Notes: generated from the letters alone by a model not told the origin. Counted from the first letter of the stretch, positions 34,922 through 48,424 are shown. The stretch: DNA of 64,000 nucleotides from Stenopsyche tienmushanensis (GCA_008973525.1 WACJ01000079.1:930001-994000), one strand, 5' to 3'. Made by a program: numbers and translations.

Positions 34922-35580
34922 GTTGCTAGTCACAAAGTTTTCCATACTTTTGTCGGTGATGTGCTCGACATCAATGTTTTGTCTTTTCGGGAAATCTTCT
35001 ACGCCTTTGATTTTTAGTACATCTACCAAATTTTGCTTATTTTTAACTGAAAGTTCGTCGTCAAAAATATAAAAGACACCAACTCTTCTGACAAGTATCA
35101 TAAATGGCCCAGTATTTTTTTCATAGCAACTTTGGTCATTGTTTGGTTTATATTTTCAAAGGATACCAGCTCTTTTAATAATTTTAAGTCATTTCTTGGT
35201 GCTGAATATCCGACAGAGGCTTGAAACCAATATTTTATATATATTACGACTGTGAAAAGACATATATTTCACTGCTTTTATTTCCTTTTTCGCCAGTTTC
35301 AACTGATGTTTAAATTTAAAAAAATCAAGTAACACATAGCTTTAACCATCCATTTAGTACGGTGAAAATCAACAGGCCTCCTAAATGAAACTCCTTTTTT
35401 AGGAATCCTTCCCAAGTTAATGATGGAAAGGTTCAGTAACTCTTTATAGTCATCTCGAAGTTGATACACTTGAAATTGTTTTTAAGCAAAATAAATCCTG
35501 TCTGCAGTAACATTTTCTATGATTTTAGAGGATTTGATATCATAAATGTCTCAATTGATTTTATTTCTTATAAAGCTTAA
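34922..35580 (-). pseudogene. relic of the recurrent transposon-like protein family, copy 2
   Basis: Minus-strand homologue of the relic at 23160..23960: IIENVTADRIYF, then YQLRDDYKELLNLSIINLGR, an RTKWMVKAM block, SAPRNDLKLLKELVSFENIN and ITDKSMENFVTSN. Reading needs several frame changes and has stops. It ends abruptly at about 34922 after FVTSN, so the C-terminal AERG block kept in copy 1 is missing. It retains middle blocks lost from copy 1, so the two are independent decayed insertions. Confidence 0.7.
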
Positions 35581-38500
35581 TCTCTTATTTAACACTAAGT
35601 AACACAAGAATTTGCGTAAAAATGATGATAAAACATTAATAAAAAGCTTGCTATTATTTTGTTTTGCCCAACTCTGACAAATAAGTGTTCAAGTAGAAAG
35701 ATATTAAAATTATTACAACATTCTTTGTTGTTACCACATTCATCTAAAAGTTTTTATAGCAAAAGATGTTAGCCAAGAACATATGCATTTTACATCCTTT
35801 TTATTGCAAATCAGTGCACAATTCTTAATTTTATCGTAATTCCTCTATATTATGCATTGTATAATTCGCTATAATTTTTATTTTAAGTTCTTCAATCTAA
35901 AAATGATCATATTTTAAAAACCAAGCGTCTATATTCAAATGATTGAATCTTCATAAAATGCCATTGTCCTAATACAACGATTGGAAGATAATAAAATTTA
36001 AGAAATCCACATCATTCCATCTTATATCCATTATCGGAGTAGGAAAAGCTTTTAATTTTTAGCGAATGCTTTCCGAGTTTAGGAGGACAGAAATTGGAAA
36101 GGTCACGCCCGTTGCACGCGCTTCTTGACGTAACAAATGGCTGAACCGGAAGACCCAATTGCATTGTCTAGTTTTGTTTCAGTGCCCCCCATAAATTATC
36201 CCACTTTTGTCCGAAAAATTTATTATTCAAATTCGGGGGGGAAAACAATTTTATTCAAACAGGGTCGAAATTTCCGCCCCCTTTTTATGACCAGTTTTAT
36301 GCAATCGCTCTTTTAATTAAACATAGTTTATCTTTCGACAACATTCATCCATGAAGTTTTGATTTAATTTTGATATTCTTGCTTGAAACACTAAGCGAAA
36401 TATTTTGTTATCACGAACTTTGCAAGTCTTTGCATTTTAGGGTCATTCACTGTTCAAAAATATAATTGAACTATTTATAAACAAAATACTTGCTTAATTG
36501 CAAACTATTATATGTATATAATGCATAATTTTCATCCTGAGCAATATCAAAGCATGATATTCAGTTAATCAGACAACATAAAGGATTATGTAAGATTTTT
36601 GCGACTACTGCAGCTGATGTTTTAAAACAGGACTCAATTATGATCCTCTGCATGTCGCTTTATTGCGAACTTAATCGTTTTTGCACACAGATGCTCATTC
36701 CTGGTTAAAATTAAGCCATTCAAAACTTTTGTCCAACGAATGGTAAGTTTTCAATTAGCATGCAATTATACATAAAGTTGGTAGCATCCGCTTCATATAT
36801 CCGTGTGGATAAACGTCAAAACGGCTTAAAACTAAAACCGGTCACGTATGGCGTTCAGTTTCCTGGCGTGACTTAAATCGTGGCCAGACGTAGTTTCCTT
36901 TAATTACCGGTTTCAACTTGTAACCTGGACGTGGTCAATTAACTTAATATATCACATCCCATGGAAAAATGTAGGATTTTAACAATTGCTCTCACGAACC
37001 TCCAGTTTCTTAAAAACACCCGTCGATATCTACGTTCTATGGCGCAGAGACGCCATGAATAAAAACCGTGTAATTAAAGTAAATTGGGCTATTTTATTAT
37101 AATTCTATTCCAGACTCTCCAGCGCGGCATACAAAGGCTATTTAATTAATTTCTTTTAGGGGCGAAGTGCAATTTCTTTTACGTCAGAGCTATTGTACTT
37201 CTTATATACATGAGTTTTAATGAACCTACGAAGTGATGCTTTCCTTTTCAATGCAATGAATTCCTTTTTTTCGCCTGAACTTTAAATTTCTTTCAGTAAA
37301 TGGCAGCAAGAGCCTTTTTTCAACAAGAGTGTTCAGGACGTAGCTTTAATCATATTAATACAAATGTATACCGCATTCATTCATAAGTTATAAAGGGATG
37401 CCTGGGACTGTTGAGTTTTGTAGCCTCTATAGAAATTTACTTGGAGTAAAAGATTATTAAATGTTGTACGAAGGGGATTCAAATATAAACCGGAATTTTA
37501 TAAATTAAAAAAATACAAATGGACTATCTTAATTTTCTACATATATCCATAGAAGCTTATAGATCCCGACGATGATGATTTCGACATGTGCTATATTAAT
37601 ATTGTAAAAAAGTTGATATGATCAATATAATCGATTGAAATATTTATCATACTATCGCATAGTGATTCGACTTATTTCTTTAAGTATGTGTATAATTCAT
37701 ATATAATTTCTAAGATGAAGTATTTGATCTGATCTTGGATATTTCTGCAGTGTTGAAATTCACTCGAGTGAATTATTCGAAGTCTTGGAACTATCGTTAT
37801 TAGCAAGAGACTCAAGAATAGTACATACATAGTTGAAATGCTGCCCATCTTCCCGCACAATCCAAAGCCTTATTTCAACAAGATCGGCCATGCTCCATCG
37901 AACAGAGCAGTACCACTCGACGAGGAATTTAATTTATTGCAGACAATAATCATGGGCTGCCAATAACATTCATTGTCCGCAGTTTCTCCGGGACACATGG
38001 CAAAAGTTGAACTCCACGGCAAAGTTCCACACCCTTGTCTCGGAGCCAAGTTCGGCCGCAGATTTGTAAACTCTTAAGTAATAATTAGGATTTACAACTT
38101 GGCTACGTAGTCGGGCCTCGTTAATGGGCGGACTTTAAAGTGCCGACATAATACGCTCGAGCAATTAATATTTTCAGGCCCGGTCCATGGGAATTATTTC
38201 GCATTAAAAACGACCACGGTTACCAGTCATCTTCGGGTTAAGCAACCGTGCATAATTATCTGCAGATTATGATCTTGTTAAGGGAAACGCCTTTCTGCTA
38301 TTTTGCACCCGCTTCAATAATTGGATTTTTTATTAGCGCCGGCAAAAGAAAGGGAGGCATTGAAATCTGAGTCCAGGCGACAATCTGATTTTGTCGTTTA
38401 AATGCAAAGCTCCCTCCGTGTTAGCCCAGAGCTTCCTTGATTATCCAGGTAATTATGAATATCTTATATTTTATCAACCCTCGTTAAAATTTTAATATCG

Positions 38501-38639
38501 CCGACAACGTAAATATTAATAAAACGAAAATAAATCACGAGATGGACAAAGATCATGGACTTAATGTTAATTTAATCAACCTAATTTTATTTCAACAATT
38601 TAAATATGCATTAATGATTATAGTTTTTATCCCTAATAT
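35581..38639. other. probable 5' intron or flank with GC-richer islands
   Basis: No gene recognised. Islands at about 36.03-36.30, 36.78-37.14 and 37.86-38.44 kb are GC-richer, carry no transposon signature and no long open frame, and are plausible conserved regulatory DNA. TM1-TM2 coding was looked for on the minus strand and not seen. Confidence 0.4.
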
Positions 38640-38965
38640 TTTATTCTAAACCAAACCAAATTTTAACCTCTTCAATAATCCTGACATGAGGAATCATGAG
38701 GAAATTTAGGAGGACCTGAAAGTATTCGTTTTTGTTGAGATCGATCAAGACATAAGGTACCTATCCTATTCGTTTTCTTGTGATCTATGGGAATCCCAGT
38801 CTTTTCAACAACTCCTCGATTATTTGCTGTGAATCTGACTCGATAGGGGATTTTAATGCATCGTTATCAAATCCGTTCTCGATTCATCCCTTAAGCTTAT
38901 GTTGCCTGATTTAAATTTCTGGAACCAATATTGACATATGCGGACAGTTACCACTTCAGCATAAA
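38640..38965 (-). pseudogene. mariner transposase N-terminal relic
   Basis: Minus-strand reading AEVVTVRICQYWFQKFKSGN, ISLRDESRT, then after a frame change DNDALKSPIESDSQQIIEEL, LKRLGFP. This is the first and second helix-turn-helix region of mariner transposases (WF.KF.SGD..L.DE.R, followed by D.DAL..LIE.DP). Stops and frameshifts throughout. No catalytic part or terminus was recognised. Confidence 0.72.
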
Positions 38966-39375
38966 AATAAATTGCACAAAAATAAGGTTTAATATTAGTT
39001 CAACAAAAAAACTGATTTAAATACAAAGGGTCTCAAACACGCGATTATTTTTGGGTCCCCCTAATGCAATCGCCCGTTCCACGAAATGTTAATAATTTTT
39101 TTTAAATAGCATTGAATACCCTTTATTCGTGCAATCATCAATTTTGAATTTATACAAATCGATCTTTAGAGTTTCAAAATAATATATAATATCTAAATTT
39201 TATTACTAGTGACTGGCGCCCTTAAAAAATAAATATATCTACCCATTGCTTGTATATTATTTTTATGTATGGATCAAATTTACAACCCCTACGAAAAGGG
39301 TTTTTCTTTAATATCCTATGCAAACATAAGCATCCTTCCTTTGGCCAGTCTTAATGGATTTTTTGAATACATGTT

Positions 39376-39497
39376 ACATGTCACTCAATAAGTTTGTAGG
39401 ATATTTTTTTTCGCTTTAAGCATTTCTCTTCTTTATTTGGGGTAATATTTTTGTATTTTTTTCCAAAAAAATCCTACAAACTTATTGAGTCAAAAGT
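39376..39497. mobile_element. mariner MITE of about 120 bp
   Basis: The left arm has TCACTCAATAAGTTTGTAGG; the right arm read inwards has TGACTCAATAAGTTTGTAGG. Both share G-to-T at the same position relative to the other copies, so the arms are a matched pair. The centre is a T-rich spacer of about 60 bp. Same terminus family as 12973. Confidence 0.8.
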
Positions 39498-39582
39498 TGT
39501 TTATTTTTTGAATGTTTGGGTTATTTATAATTAAAGCAAATAACATTAATGAAAATCTTATATATTTCATCGAACATTTATG

Positions 39583-40293
39583 TACGAAGCATATCCTGAA
39601 AGTAAGTGTACTATTTTTTTTTTTTTAATTTGAAAAAGATACAGGATATTATAGATACACTTGTTTACTATTTTTCAACATAGTTGCCATCCCGTTCAAT
39701 GTATTTGGTGAGTCGTAGCACAAGCTTTTTTATGGTCTCCGTATGAAGACGGGTGTAGACGTACAACAAGCACACTCTTCTCATCAGCATATCCTTCCTT
39801 TTGTTTTGAATGCTTCTTTTGAGTTTTTCAAGATCTTACAATATCGTCGTTTATTAATGGTCCATCTCTGAGGCAGAAATTCGACCAAAATGATGCACAA
39901 ATGAACTCTTTGGTTCAAAAACACTGAGGCCATTTTTTTGGCCAGGATTTTTGGCAGATGAGGAATTAGTGTGGAACTACTGTGACGACTGTCATTTTGA
40001 CTCCCACTGTAATGAGCCACCCACTTTTTATTTCCAGTCACAATAGAGCTCAGAAAATCCTCATCTTCCAATTAAAATCACTCAAGAAACTTGCATTTGG
40101 TTGGATTTCTTACCCACATCTTTCACGCAACTGGACACTACAACGTAAATTTACGTATATTGCCGTGTTCCTACTATGCTCGCTTTGTAAGGAGATCTCC
40201 TTCTACCACTAAGTATGGCTAATTCTTAAAAAAACAAAAAAAAATACAGTCCGTTATTGTCACAGTACACTTACTTTCGGGATATGCTTCGTA
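39583..40293 (-). mobile_element. mariner element with paired termini (711 bp)
   Basis: Terminal inverted repeats differ at one base: TACGAAGCATATCCTGAAAG on the left and TACGAAGCATATCCCGAAAG read inwards from the right, both continuing TAAGTGTACT. TA forms the outermost bases. A minus-strand transposase relic lies inside. At 711 bp it is well short of the usual length of about 1.3 kb and lacks the N-terminal DNA-binding part and the middle. Confidence 0.85.
39675..40092 (-). pseudogene. mariner transposase relic inside the 39.6-kb element
   Basis: Minus-strand reading DEDFLSSIVTGNKKWVAHYS, then KKMASVFLNQR, LVEFLPQRWTINKRRYCKIL and, after a deletion, a C-terminus TETIKKLVLRLTKYIERDGN, YVEK, stop. 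The first catalytic aspartate of TGDE(K/T)WV is replaced (TGNKKWV). The HDNARPH and PDLAPSDYHLF motifs are deleted. The protein cannot be active. C-terminal ...YVEK is common in mariner. Confidence 0.82.
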
Positions 40294-43084
40294 CTTAAGT
40301 CAAACTTTCTGATAAACAATTACAAAAAAATGGTAGCATTTTTGGAACATATGCATAATTATCGCTGTGAAAAAATGACATTTTTTAATTGAGCATGATA
40401 TTATTAACTTTCCATCGATCGCCATCGAGTATTTGTTTTCCCAATCCGAAAATGGAACTCGATTTTCGGCACGGAAAATTTGTCGCAATAAAATTTGAAT
40501 AATCCAATAGCCGTCGCCAAAGTGTTCGCCGATCATGAATCACAACATAAAACTTGACTGAATATCGAAGTAAATTTTGCAGGACCATTTAGGCGACGTG
40601 TTCGGAATAGTTATAAATAAATTTAATTAAATCGGCCGATAGAAATGCAAACTTTACATTTTACCAAGTCGCATCACGTCCTTTGCTTATGTCTTCCGAT
40701 AAAATCGAACCGTGTTTGATGTGGAAATTCCGATTTTTCCATTTCCATCACCGGCGTTGATTGCGTCATTTGAAGGCTCAATTATGCTCGAACTGAGTTG
40801 AAATCGATATTAATGGCGAATTTATCTTGTAAGAAACCATTTGCATCAGTATTTATTTATATTGTATAATCGAGAGTTTTTAAGTTTTTGAGTTTCATAT
40901 TATGCTATTAACAATAAATATAATCATTAAATGTACAATGTAATCATCAAAGGACTAGTCCACCATGTCAACATTTGATCACATTTTATTTACATTGATG
41001 ATATTTTATTACATACTGCATATGAATGTTGTCTAACCTATTCAAGACCCAGGCAATAAATGTTGAGTTTATGTTTAACACTTTGTCGTTGAAGGATACG
41101 AACGTGACGTTTAACACATTGCAACATTGGCTGTTTTATATGACCTGTTTAGAAGGCTCATATTTACATTGTACACACTCAGGACTTATTGCATCTTTTC
41201 GTAGATTAAATGACATAAAATAAATTATTTTATAAGGATATACAACTTAAGATGAACCATTTATTTGCAAGATTTACGACGGATCAAATATGCCCAAGGA
41301 TAATAACTAAAATGTTAATAATTACATTATAATTAACATATTGTCCTAATAAAATGGTAAAATATACTCATCCCATAATAAGAGATCTCAAAATATATCA
41401 TTGATGTTGTAAAATGCTTTGAAATTAAATATTTAGCAATCTCAAATTTATAGGGTTTCAAGAAGGAACCCTTGCAGTGGATAATTTAACTGCCGTAAGC
41501 GTCAATTTCATCACAAAATGTTAGTGAATTCCAAGAAGTGCTAATGACAGTATGTAATTCAAACTTATACGCCTTTGAATACTTCAGAGTAATTGGTATT
41601 TCAAAATGAACTATTTTTATTATCAAAATAATGCCAAAAGCCCTTACGAAATATTTACATCGATCATTATTTAAGTAATTTTATAAATTAAAAAAGACAG
41701 TTTAATTACATGGATGCTTGAATTATAACATGATTGTATGCTTCAGTTGATATGCCGATCTTGATGTAGGATGGTTCATATAAAAAAATATATGTTGAGA
41801 AATATAAGCTTAATAAATTAAGTTTCTGTTTATCTAGATGTTTTTAATTGTGCGGTCCCATATAAAACGATATTTTTTAATTATACGAACACTTTTCGAA
41901 TGGTAATAAATCATTTTCTAGGTCGTATGTAAAGTTTTAGCGAAAAATTTATATATTGTAGATTTTTAATAAAAATTTAATCCCTTTGCCTCCCGTTAAA
42001 GATAGATTATCTCATCAGCCTGTTTTGTAAATATGCAAGATTTACGCCCATCCGCTTTTCGGAGCCGAGACGATAAATTACAGGACGGGATCCACCGATC
42101 TCAAATTAACCCCACCCCCTCGAATCATAGTGCAATTATTCGGGGCAGCGAAAATCAGCCCTCAAAATAGGGTGACATTTATTAAGCTTAAGGCTTTCGA
42201 GGTGTATGGATATGGAGGATGTGTATGCATCACACGCATCGCCCCGACCAACCCTTACACATAAAGTCACTTACCCTCCACTACCTACGTGCGACCTCTG
42301 ACGATCTGACACACTAACGACACGCAAAATGGCGCGTGCCCCCAAATCCACCCCTAATTATTATTAATTACACTTAACGCCCGCTTATCCGATGTAAGCC
42401 TTCATTTTTTTTGTCTGCGGGATTCATAGGGGTGTAAAATCGCTTTACCGGCTTTTAATCTATTTTTAATTGAGCCTTTATACATTAAAATGTTTGATGT
42501 ATATTCATGAGTATTTGCGATCGAAAGTATTACACGATCACTAACGACGATGAAATTGAGATATGTTTTCAGTTTTAATCGGAAGGCTGAAAGTTCTAAA
42601 TTGGAGGAAGGATCAATTATTTTATACGCACTGAGAAAAATAGCGAAACGAATCTCATCATTGGTAAATTGGTAGTTATATCATCATTGAAGCCACAAGT
42701 GGCAATAATTTTGGCCACGATTTTATAATTCCGTTCGAATAATCTCCTTGCTGTAAGTTATTTGATATATGATATAATACTTTGAGTTATGCTACTTTTG
42801 TAATATATGTTGTTACTAATCAATTATTGAGTTCTTAAAATAAAGATTTTGATTTAAATCCAGATCTCAGTTAAAAATCAAATCACTCTGCTACCAAGAA
42901 AGTAAATATGTCAGAATTTGTAAAATCATATGCTTAATATAACTATACTTTACATTAATACTAAAAAATTGTAACTATGATTATATAAGGATTCTGTTCC
43001 TAAACGTTTAAGTATTTATAATTGATCAAATCAATCACAGTTTTTATAAAAGATAGCTTACATTTTTTTCTCCCAGAAATACTC
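40294..43084. other. non-coding stretch with a GC-richer part at 42.0-42.46 kb
   Basis: No gene or repeat recognised. The island at 42.0-42.46 kb lacks transposon signatures. Open frames up to 78 codons have no domain. Confidence 0.4.
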
Positions 43085-43495
43085 TTTTTTTAGTATAGTC
43101 CAGTTCATGGGGTTAGTGCTGCTTTTTCTTCAGGAGTTAACCACTTTTCATCTCCAGTTTTCATCTCTAGGAAACGGGAGATACTGCTATTTTTCTTGCA
43201 ATAATTTGTATTTTTTCCTCCCCATCCTATTTTTTCAGGCATCTTTGAATGCTGAATCAAGATTCACCGGTCATATTTAATAATTTGTTGAGGGTCATTG
43301 TTGGATTTTCTTCAATTTGAGTTTTTAGGATCACTTCATCCACTTGACATGGTTCTCTTCCAGATTCGTCTTCCAAGTTTATATTTTCAGATTTAATATT
43401 TTCCACCAACTTTGATATTTTCTGACATCCAAAATGTCACCATAATGGTAAAAATATTTCTCGTGGCTTTGCTGGTAGAATTTGACAAAAATTTT
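43085..43495 (-). pseudogene. mariner transposase relic
   Basis: Minus-strand reading INLEDESGREPCQVDEVILK, TQIEENPTMTLNKLLNMTGE, S, stop, then after a gap MKTGDEKWLTP. These match the mariner region linking the two helix-turn-helix motifs (GRPCxVDEDxLKxLIEENP) and the first catalytic Asp (TGDEKW). A large internal part and everything after TGDEKW are lost. No termini recognised. Confidence 0.72.
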
Positions 43496-46400
43496 TAGAT
43501 TTTTTAAAATGTAAGTGTATTAATTATGTCATTGGTATGATCTTTATGCACATATTAAAAGCATAAAAGAATTTCATAAATACTCGTAAACATAAATCAA
43601 GATAAATTTCTGAAATACACTTGAGCATAATTTACGAATTTTAAATCAATTAAAATTCAAACGCCATGATTTTTACATCGAAAGACACAAATGGCCTGTG
43701 ATAAATGTTTTTTCGATGTTTTCGCAACATGAAACATGAGATTCACAAGCGATCTGAAAGCCTTCGAACGACTTTTAAATTTGAGTGCCTGCCTAAAGTA
43801 TTTTTTCTTTTTCTCGCTGATTCATATACATGTTTTATTTGTTGGAAAAGCTTTCATTTTATTAGCGTTATTTACTCTGTTGATACCATTTTCTGAATCA
43901 ATTACCATTCGCGCTTAAGCGTCCCGGGGCGAAATAAGAGATTTCCGTTCTATCAAAGCGGTGCTTATTGCTAAAATGCAATCGACTTTAACATCAAACA
44001 GTTTCCATCCATCGCTGAAAAATACCCAATGCAAACGCAATCCCAAGCACACCACAAAATATTATTTTTTTATCTGAAAAGCCTTCCATGATTCAGTTTC
44101 CGGTCAATTCTCGCAGGTAACAAGCGTCGCGTATTCTGTTTTTTCACCGTTCGTTATGTACATTTATCTGCTCTAGATATCATCGCCATTGTCGTTTTTT
44201 CCTAAAAAGCCTCCAAATACACTTCAATTTTCAATCACAATTTCCAAGTTTGTGCGTATGTCGACGCATGAAATGAACAAATTTCTATTTGCTTTTCCAT
44301 CTCAGCAGCAAAATATATGAAACACGTCTACCTTTTATTTATTGAACGCTATGGAGAAAAAAAATGCTTACCTTTCGTTCGGCAAACTTTTTGTTCGAGC
44401 AAATGAAATCTGTCATCAAAATTTTGTTATAAAAACTTCAATATACAGATAAACATATGTGAAAATCAATAAACTATCTCATCATATAAATTGCTCACAT
44501 TGCCTATGAAAGTATATATGTTATTTACAAATAAATAATTATTCATGATACTCATTGTATTAATAATGCCACAATTAAAAAATAATGCAAAATATTCTAT
44601 TCAATCTTAAAGAAAATCTAACCAATCCTAAGAGCTCATTAATTATTTGTAGCAGTCAGTGACTGTTAAATTTCATGGACAAGCTAAGATCATAATTTTA
44701 AATACAGGGACTATCAAACCCTACTTATTACTTGCGTTCTTTTAATCAGCCTGGCTTAAAAATGAAAAATTGTATATATTAAACATTATTAAAATTTAAT
44801 CTGGCATAACATGTTTTATTTGGAATATTTCTTTACAATTTAAATAAAAGTAATGGGAAATATTTCCTCCAATAAATTTGTGGATTTGTGGTTATTTTTC
44901 TACGGAAGACAGAGTTATATATGGAATCTGTACTTATAAATTAACGGATTTGCATATTTTCACATAAATATCCGAGGCTTACTTTAGGATTATTCTTTTG
45001 GATTTATGCATTGCTAGAATTAAATAATATGTACGTAAAATCATTATCTACATTTTTTTTCATAGATTAAAAGTACTTTAAGTTGATTTTTTTTATATCA
45101 AAGGTTTCATATCTTTAACGTCAAAGATATCATCAATATATAACCACCAAATGTTATACGAAGATAATATAATTGTTAGTTGATTAATGTCTATTGGTTG
45201 CTAAAATGTAAATTTTTAAACATAAGTTGCAAAAAGGATTTATTACGATGCAGGTAAAAATGCATTTTTTACAGGTCTGACCAAATCTAATTTATTGGCT
45301 CTACATACTACACATAAATATAAATTTCCTTTTGTCTCGAAATACAAAGATACCGAACTTTTTTCTATATTTTAAAGTCTGTTTAAACCCTTAAAAATAC
45401 AAAGCAAGGAGATTTAATATGACCTATACATAGCTACTATCGAAAAACCATACTGGGGTCTGGCCAAATCTTCCTATGGAGAGAAAAGCTAAATTTCAGA
45501 GGGCAAAATATAAAAAGAAATTAATATGACTGTCTTAGATGATTTAGATAAAATTTGTATATTAAAAGTCACCCATTTAGTTATAAATAAGATGCCAATA
45601 AAAATAACATATATATTCCAAACTCAATCATATATTGTGTGAAACTGAATGAAAATACGTTACACTGCATTTTTAAGAGACGAGCGTGACCAAACTGTTA
45701 CGATAAATATTATTTTTCACACTGTTCTTCTAACATAAAAATATTTTCATGCAAAAGATATTTTTATGTGGTGGTTTCCCACTGAATTTTTTCCCATTAA
45801 TTGGATTTGAATTGTTAAATAAGGAATCCATGATCTAATGCACTGTACTTGATGTTATCTGTAATTAATAAACAATCAAGAGTATTATGAATAGTAATGC
45901 AGATCAAATGTCAAGTTATAAGTATTTTAAAAACGATTGGGCTAATGGTTTGAGCTTTCGGATTTTAATCCATTAATTGTATAGCAGCTGTGCATATATT
46001 ATAATAGCATGGCATTGTTGTAGGAAATTTTGAATAGGGATTTATCTTTTAGCCACTAAAGCAGAATCTACAACTGAGCGCCCAAAGATGAAAAAAAGAG
46101 CACCCTTTTCTATTGTGACGATTTCTAAGAGTCACTCAAACGCGAAAACTTCCCCATTGAGGGGAGCTCCCCACACTGAAAGTATTTATACAGTACTACC
46201 TTTTTCTCTTTTTCCCTTTTAAAGCATCCAGATAACTGTGTCCAGGCTCGCTCGCCGGCGCACTTGTCTCGTATAAATCTCGTCTGAAGATTGAGAGGAC
46301 AATGCTTCTAGGAGGTCTTCCTCCTCTTTTCAGAGCACATGAAAGACCTTAAGATTATCCGGGGAGTTGCCCACGCGAGGTCGAGGCGCAGTCCAGGATC

Positions 46401-48424
46401 ACGCGCCTCCTTTGTCTGGAGTGCCAAGTTTGTTCCTCCGTGACGGCACTCGCCGTCCCAAGACATCGTCCAAGTTTTCATATTTTCCGCAATAATCCAG
46501 CATAATAGTTGTACGTATTAGTGGAAGGAAGGATGAATGACGGCAATGAAACAAAGATTATTCGTCACTGTAGAAGTTATACCCCAAAGTGATGACAACT
46601 TTTGATATAAAGGCGCTAAAGCTCTATTCTAAAATATAAAACGTTATCAAAATGATAATATTTCTGAATTTATTACTTTATCATTCCATCGACAGTATTA
46701 TAATTAATTGCATTGTGGAAAGCTTGTTGACTTAAGATGCAAAAAAATATTGTTGAAAATGGCTGAAAGGATTAAATAAACTAAAATTAATCTAAATAAA
46801 AATCTTACATGTCTGCCAAATCAAGTGTTTCCAAATAATCCTATCCTTACTTTACCACGTGTGGAAAGCAATGGTAAACCACTACATTAAATCCTATCCC
46901 TAGTGAGATCTACTATGGATATCTGACATCAGATATGACACATAAAGATTCATGCTTTGATGGACGTCATAAGGACTTTAAAGAAAAGAATTTAACTGAA
47001 CAGTGAACAAATAAAACAGTATAGCTATACAGTATTCTGTGAATACATAGTATTTTTCACACGAAAGTAGGGATAACTGTGTATGACGTATATAACTTTG
47101 CCAGATATTTTTTCAGCGTATAATTAAAAAATAATAATCCTCGCCTAAAAATTAAATTCATGGTTGATTGTCCAAATGTTTTATGGCCACCGATTCCTGA
47201 TTCAAATCATCATTTGTCAAATCAACCAAACAGATTACGTCCATTGTTTCAAAAATTAATAATTCCAAATTGGCCTTTACCAATCAACCATGAATGTGAC
47301 CAAATTAATGGTCAAATTCAAAGAGCCGATACGATCGAAATTGTTATTTACTCAGTCGCGGAGCCAAGCTATAACTAACAACCAAAAACTTATTAGGAGA
47401 GCACATAACGAACCCCCGACACCACAATCAGAGATATACATCATAAACAATAACCGCGGAATATTCTAAATTATGCGATATTGTTGTCATTCGGCGGAGC
47501 AAGAATCGAGGGAAAAACTCCATTTGTTTTGAACAATGGCCGAGTCTATAGGGACCATTATGATCCGCGATAGGAAACATAATTCCCCATTGTACGTTTT
47601 AAAAACTGGGGGCCGGATGCTTCGTTTACGGATATGCCTACAATAAAACCGACATCGAAGGTGACCCCCGGTCACAGAAAAATAATAAAAATGGGTTTAA
47701 TGGACCGAAGCAATACGACCGCCAGGAGGACGTGCAGCCTTCGAATATTCTTTCATCGGCGGAGGAATCAAATTAACAGTTGAAAAATTCCATTATTTGA
47801 TAGCATCGCTTTTTAGGCAAAAATAAATAAGGGCGGTTAAGATAGTTGCTTCAAAAATATATAATTTATTACACAAGAGTAATTTTTTTGTATGATATTT
47901 AAAAAAAAAACGAATAAAAGACCAATTTTTCGCGTGTTGATTATGGGCCATTTTAATTTGATAAGATCTATTATGGTCTTTGCTTATTCACCTTAATAAA
48001 ATTGGCCAAATGTAAAAATCAACCATAATTAAGATATAACGAAATATGAACTTTATCCAAATATAAAATATTATACAACGCAAAATACATAAATATTATG
48101 TATACATGAAAATGTATTATTTTCATTTAAAATATGTTAATATATTACTGTGATTGAGTGTTGATATGGTAAATTATATCCTAAATATTTATTTTATAGG
48201 CTCTAGTTCATATCCAGATTATGGAAAAATATTTAAGTACAAATATTTCTGATCGATCGTTTCGATCCAGGTTTAGTCTGATTTTCAAAATCTGAAAAAT
48301 TAAATGAGATAATTCAAAAATATACTACTCTATCCTTGGAAAGGGATTAAGTTCAAAATAGTTTTTTGTTTAGAGAATTTAGAAGTTGATATTTCTAATT
48401 CGTTCGCACATTTTTTGTGACTTA
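43496..48424. other. non-coding stretch with a GC-rich island at 46.07-46.47 kb
   Basis: No gene recognised. The island at 46.07-46.47 kb is among the most GC-rich parts of the window and has TATAAATC at about 46275, so a promoter is conceivable but unproven. A 14-bp inverted repeat (CATGGTTGATTG / CAATCAACCATG) spans 47159-47296 around a 72-codon open frame with no recognisable domain. Confidence 0.4.

Noticed and set aside
41026..41223. 65-codon plus open frame
   Set aside because: No recognisable domain, and no exon or transposon context.
44705..44720. hAT-like CAGGGACTATCAAACC start
   Set aside because: No matching end or target duplication found.
45245..45715. Possible inverted repeat element
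   Set aside because: Only scattered similarity between the ends (ATGCA, GACCAAA motifs); no continuous arms.
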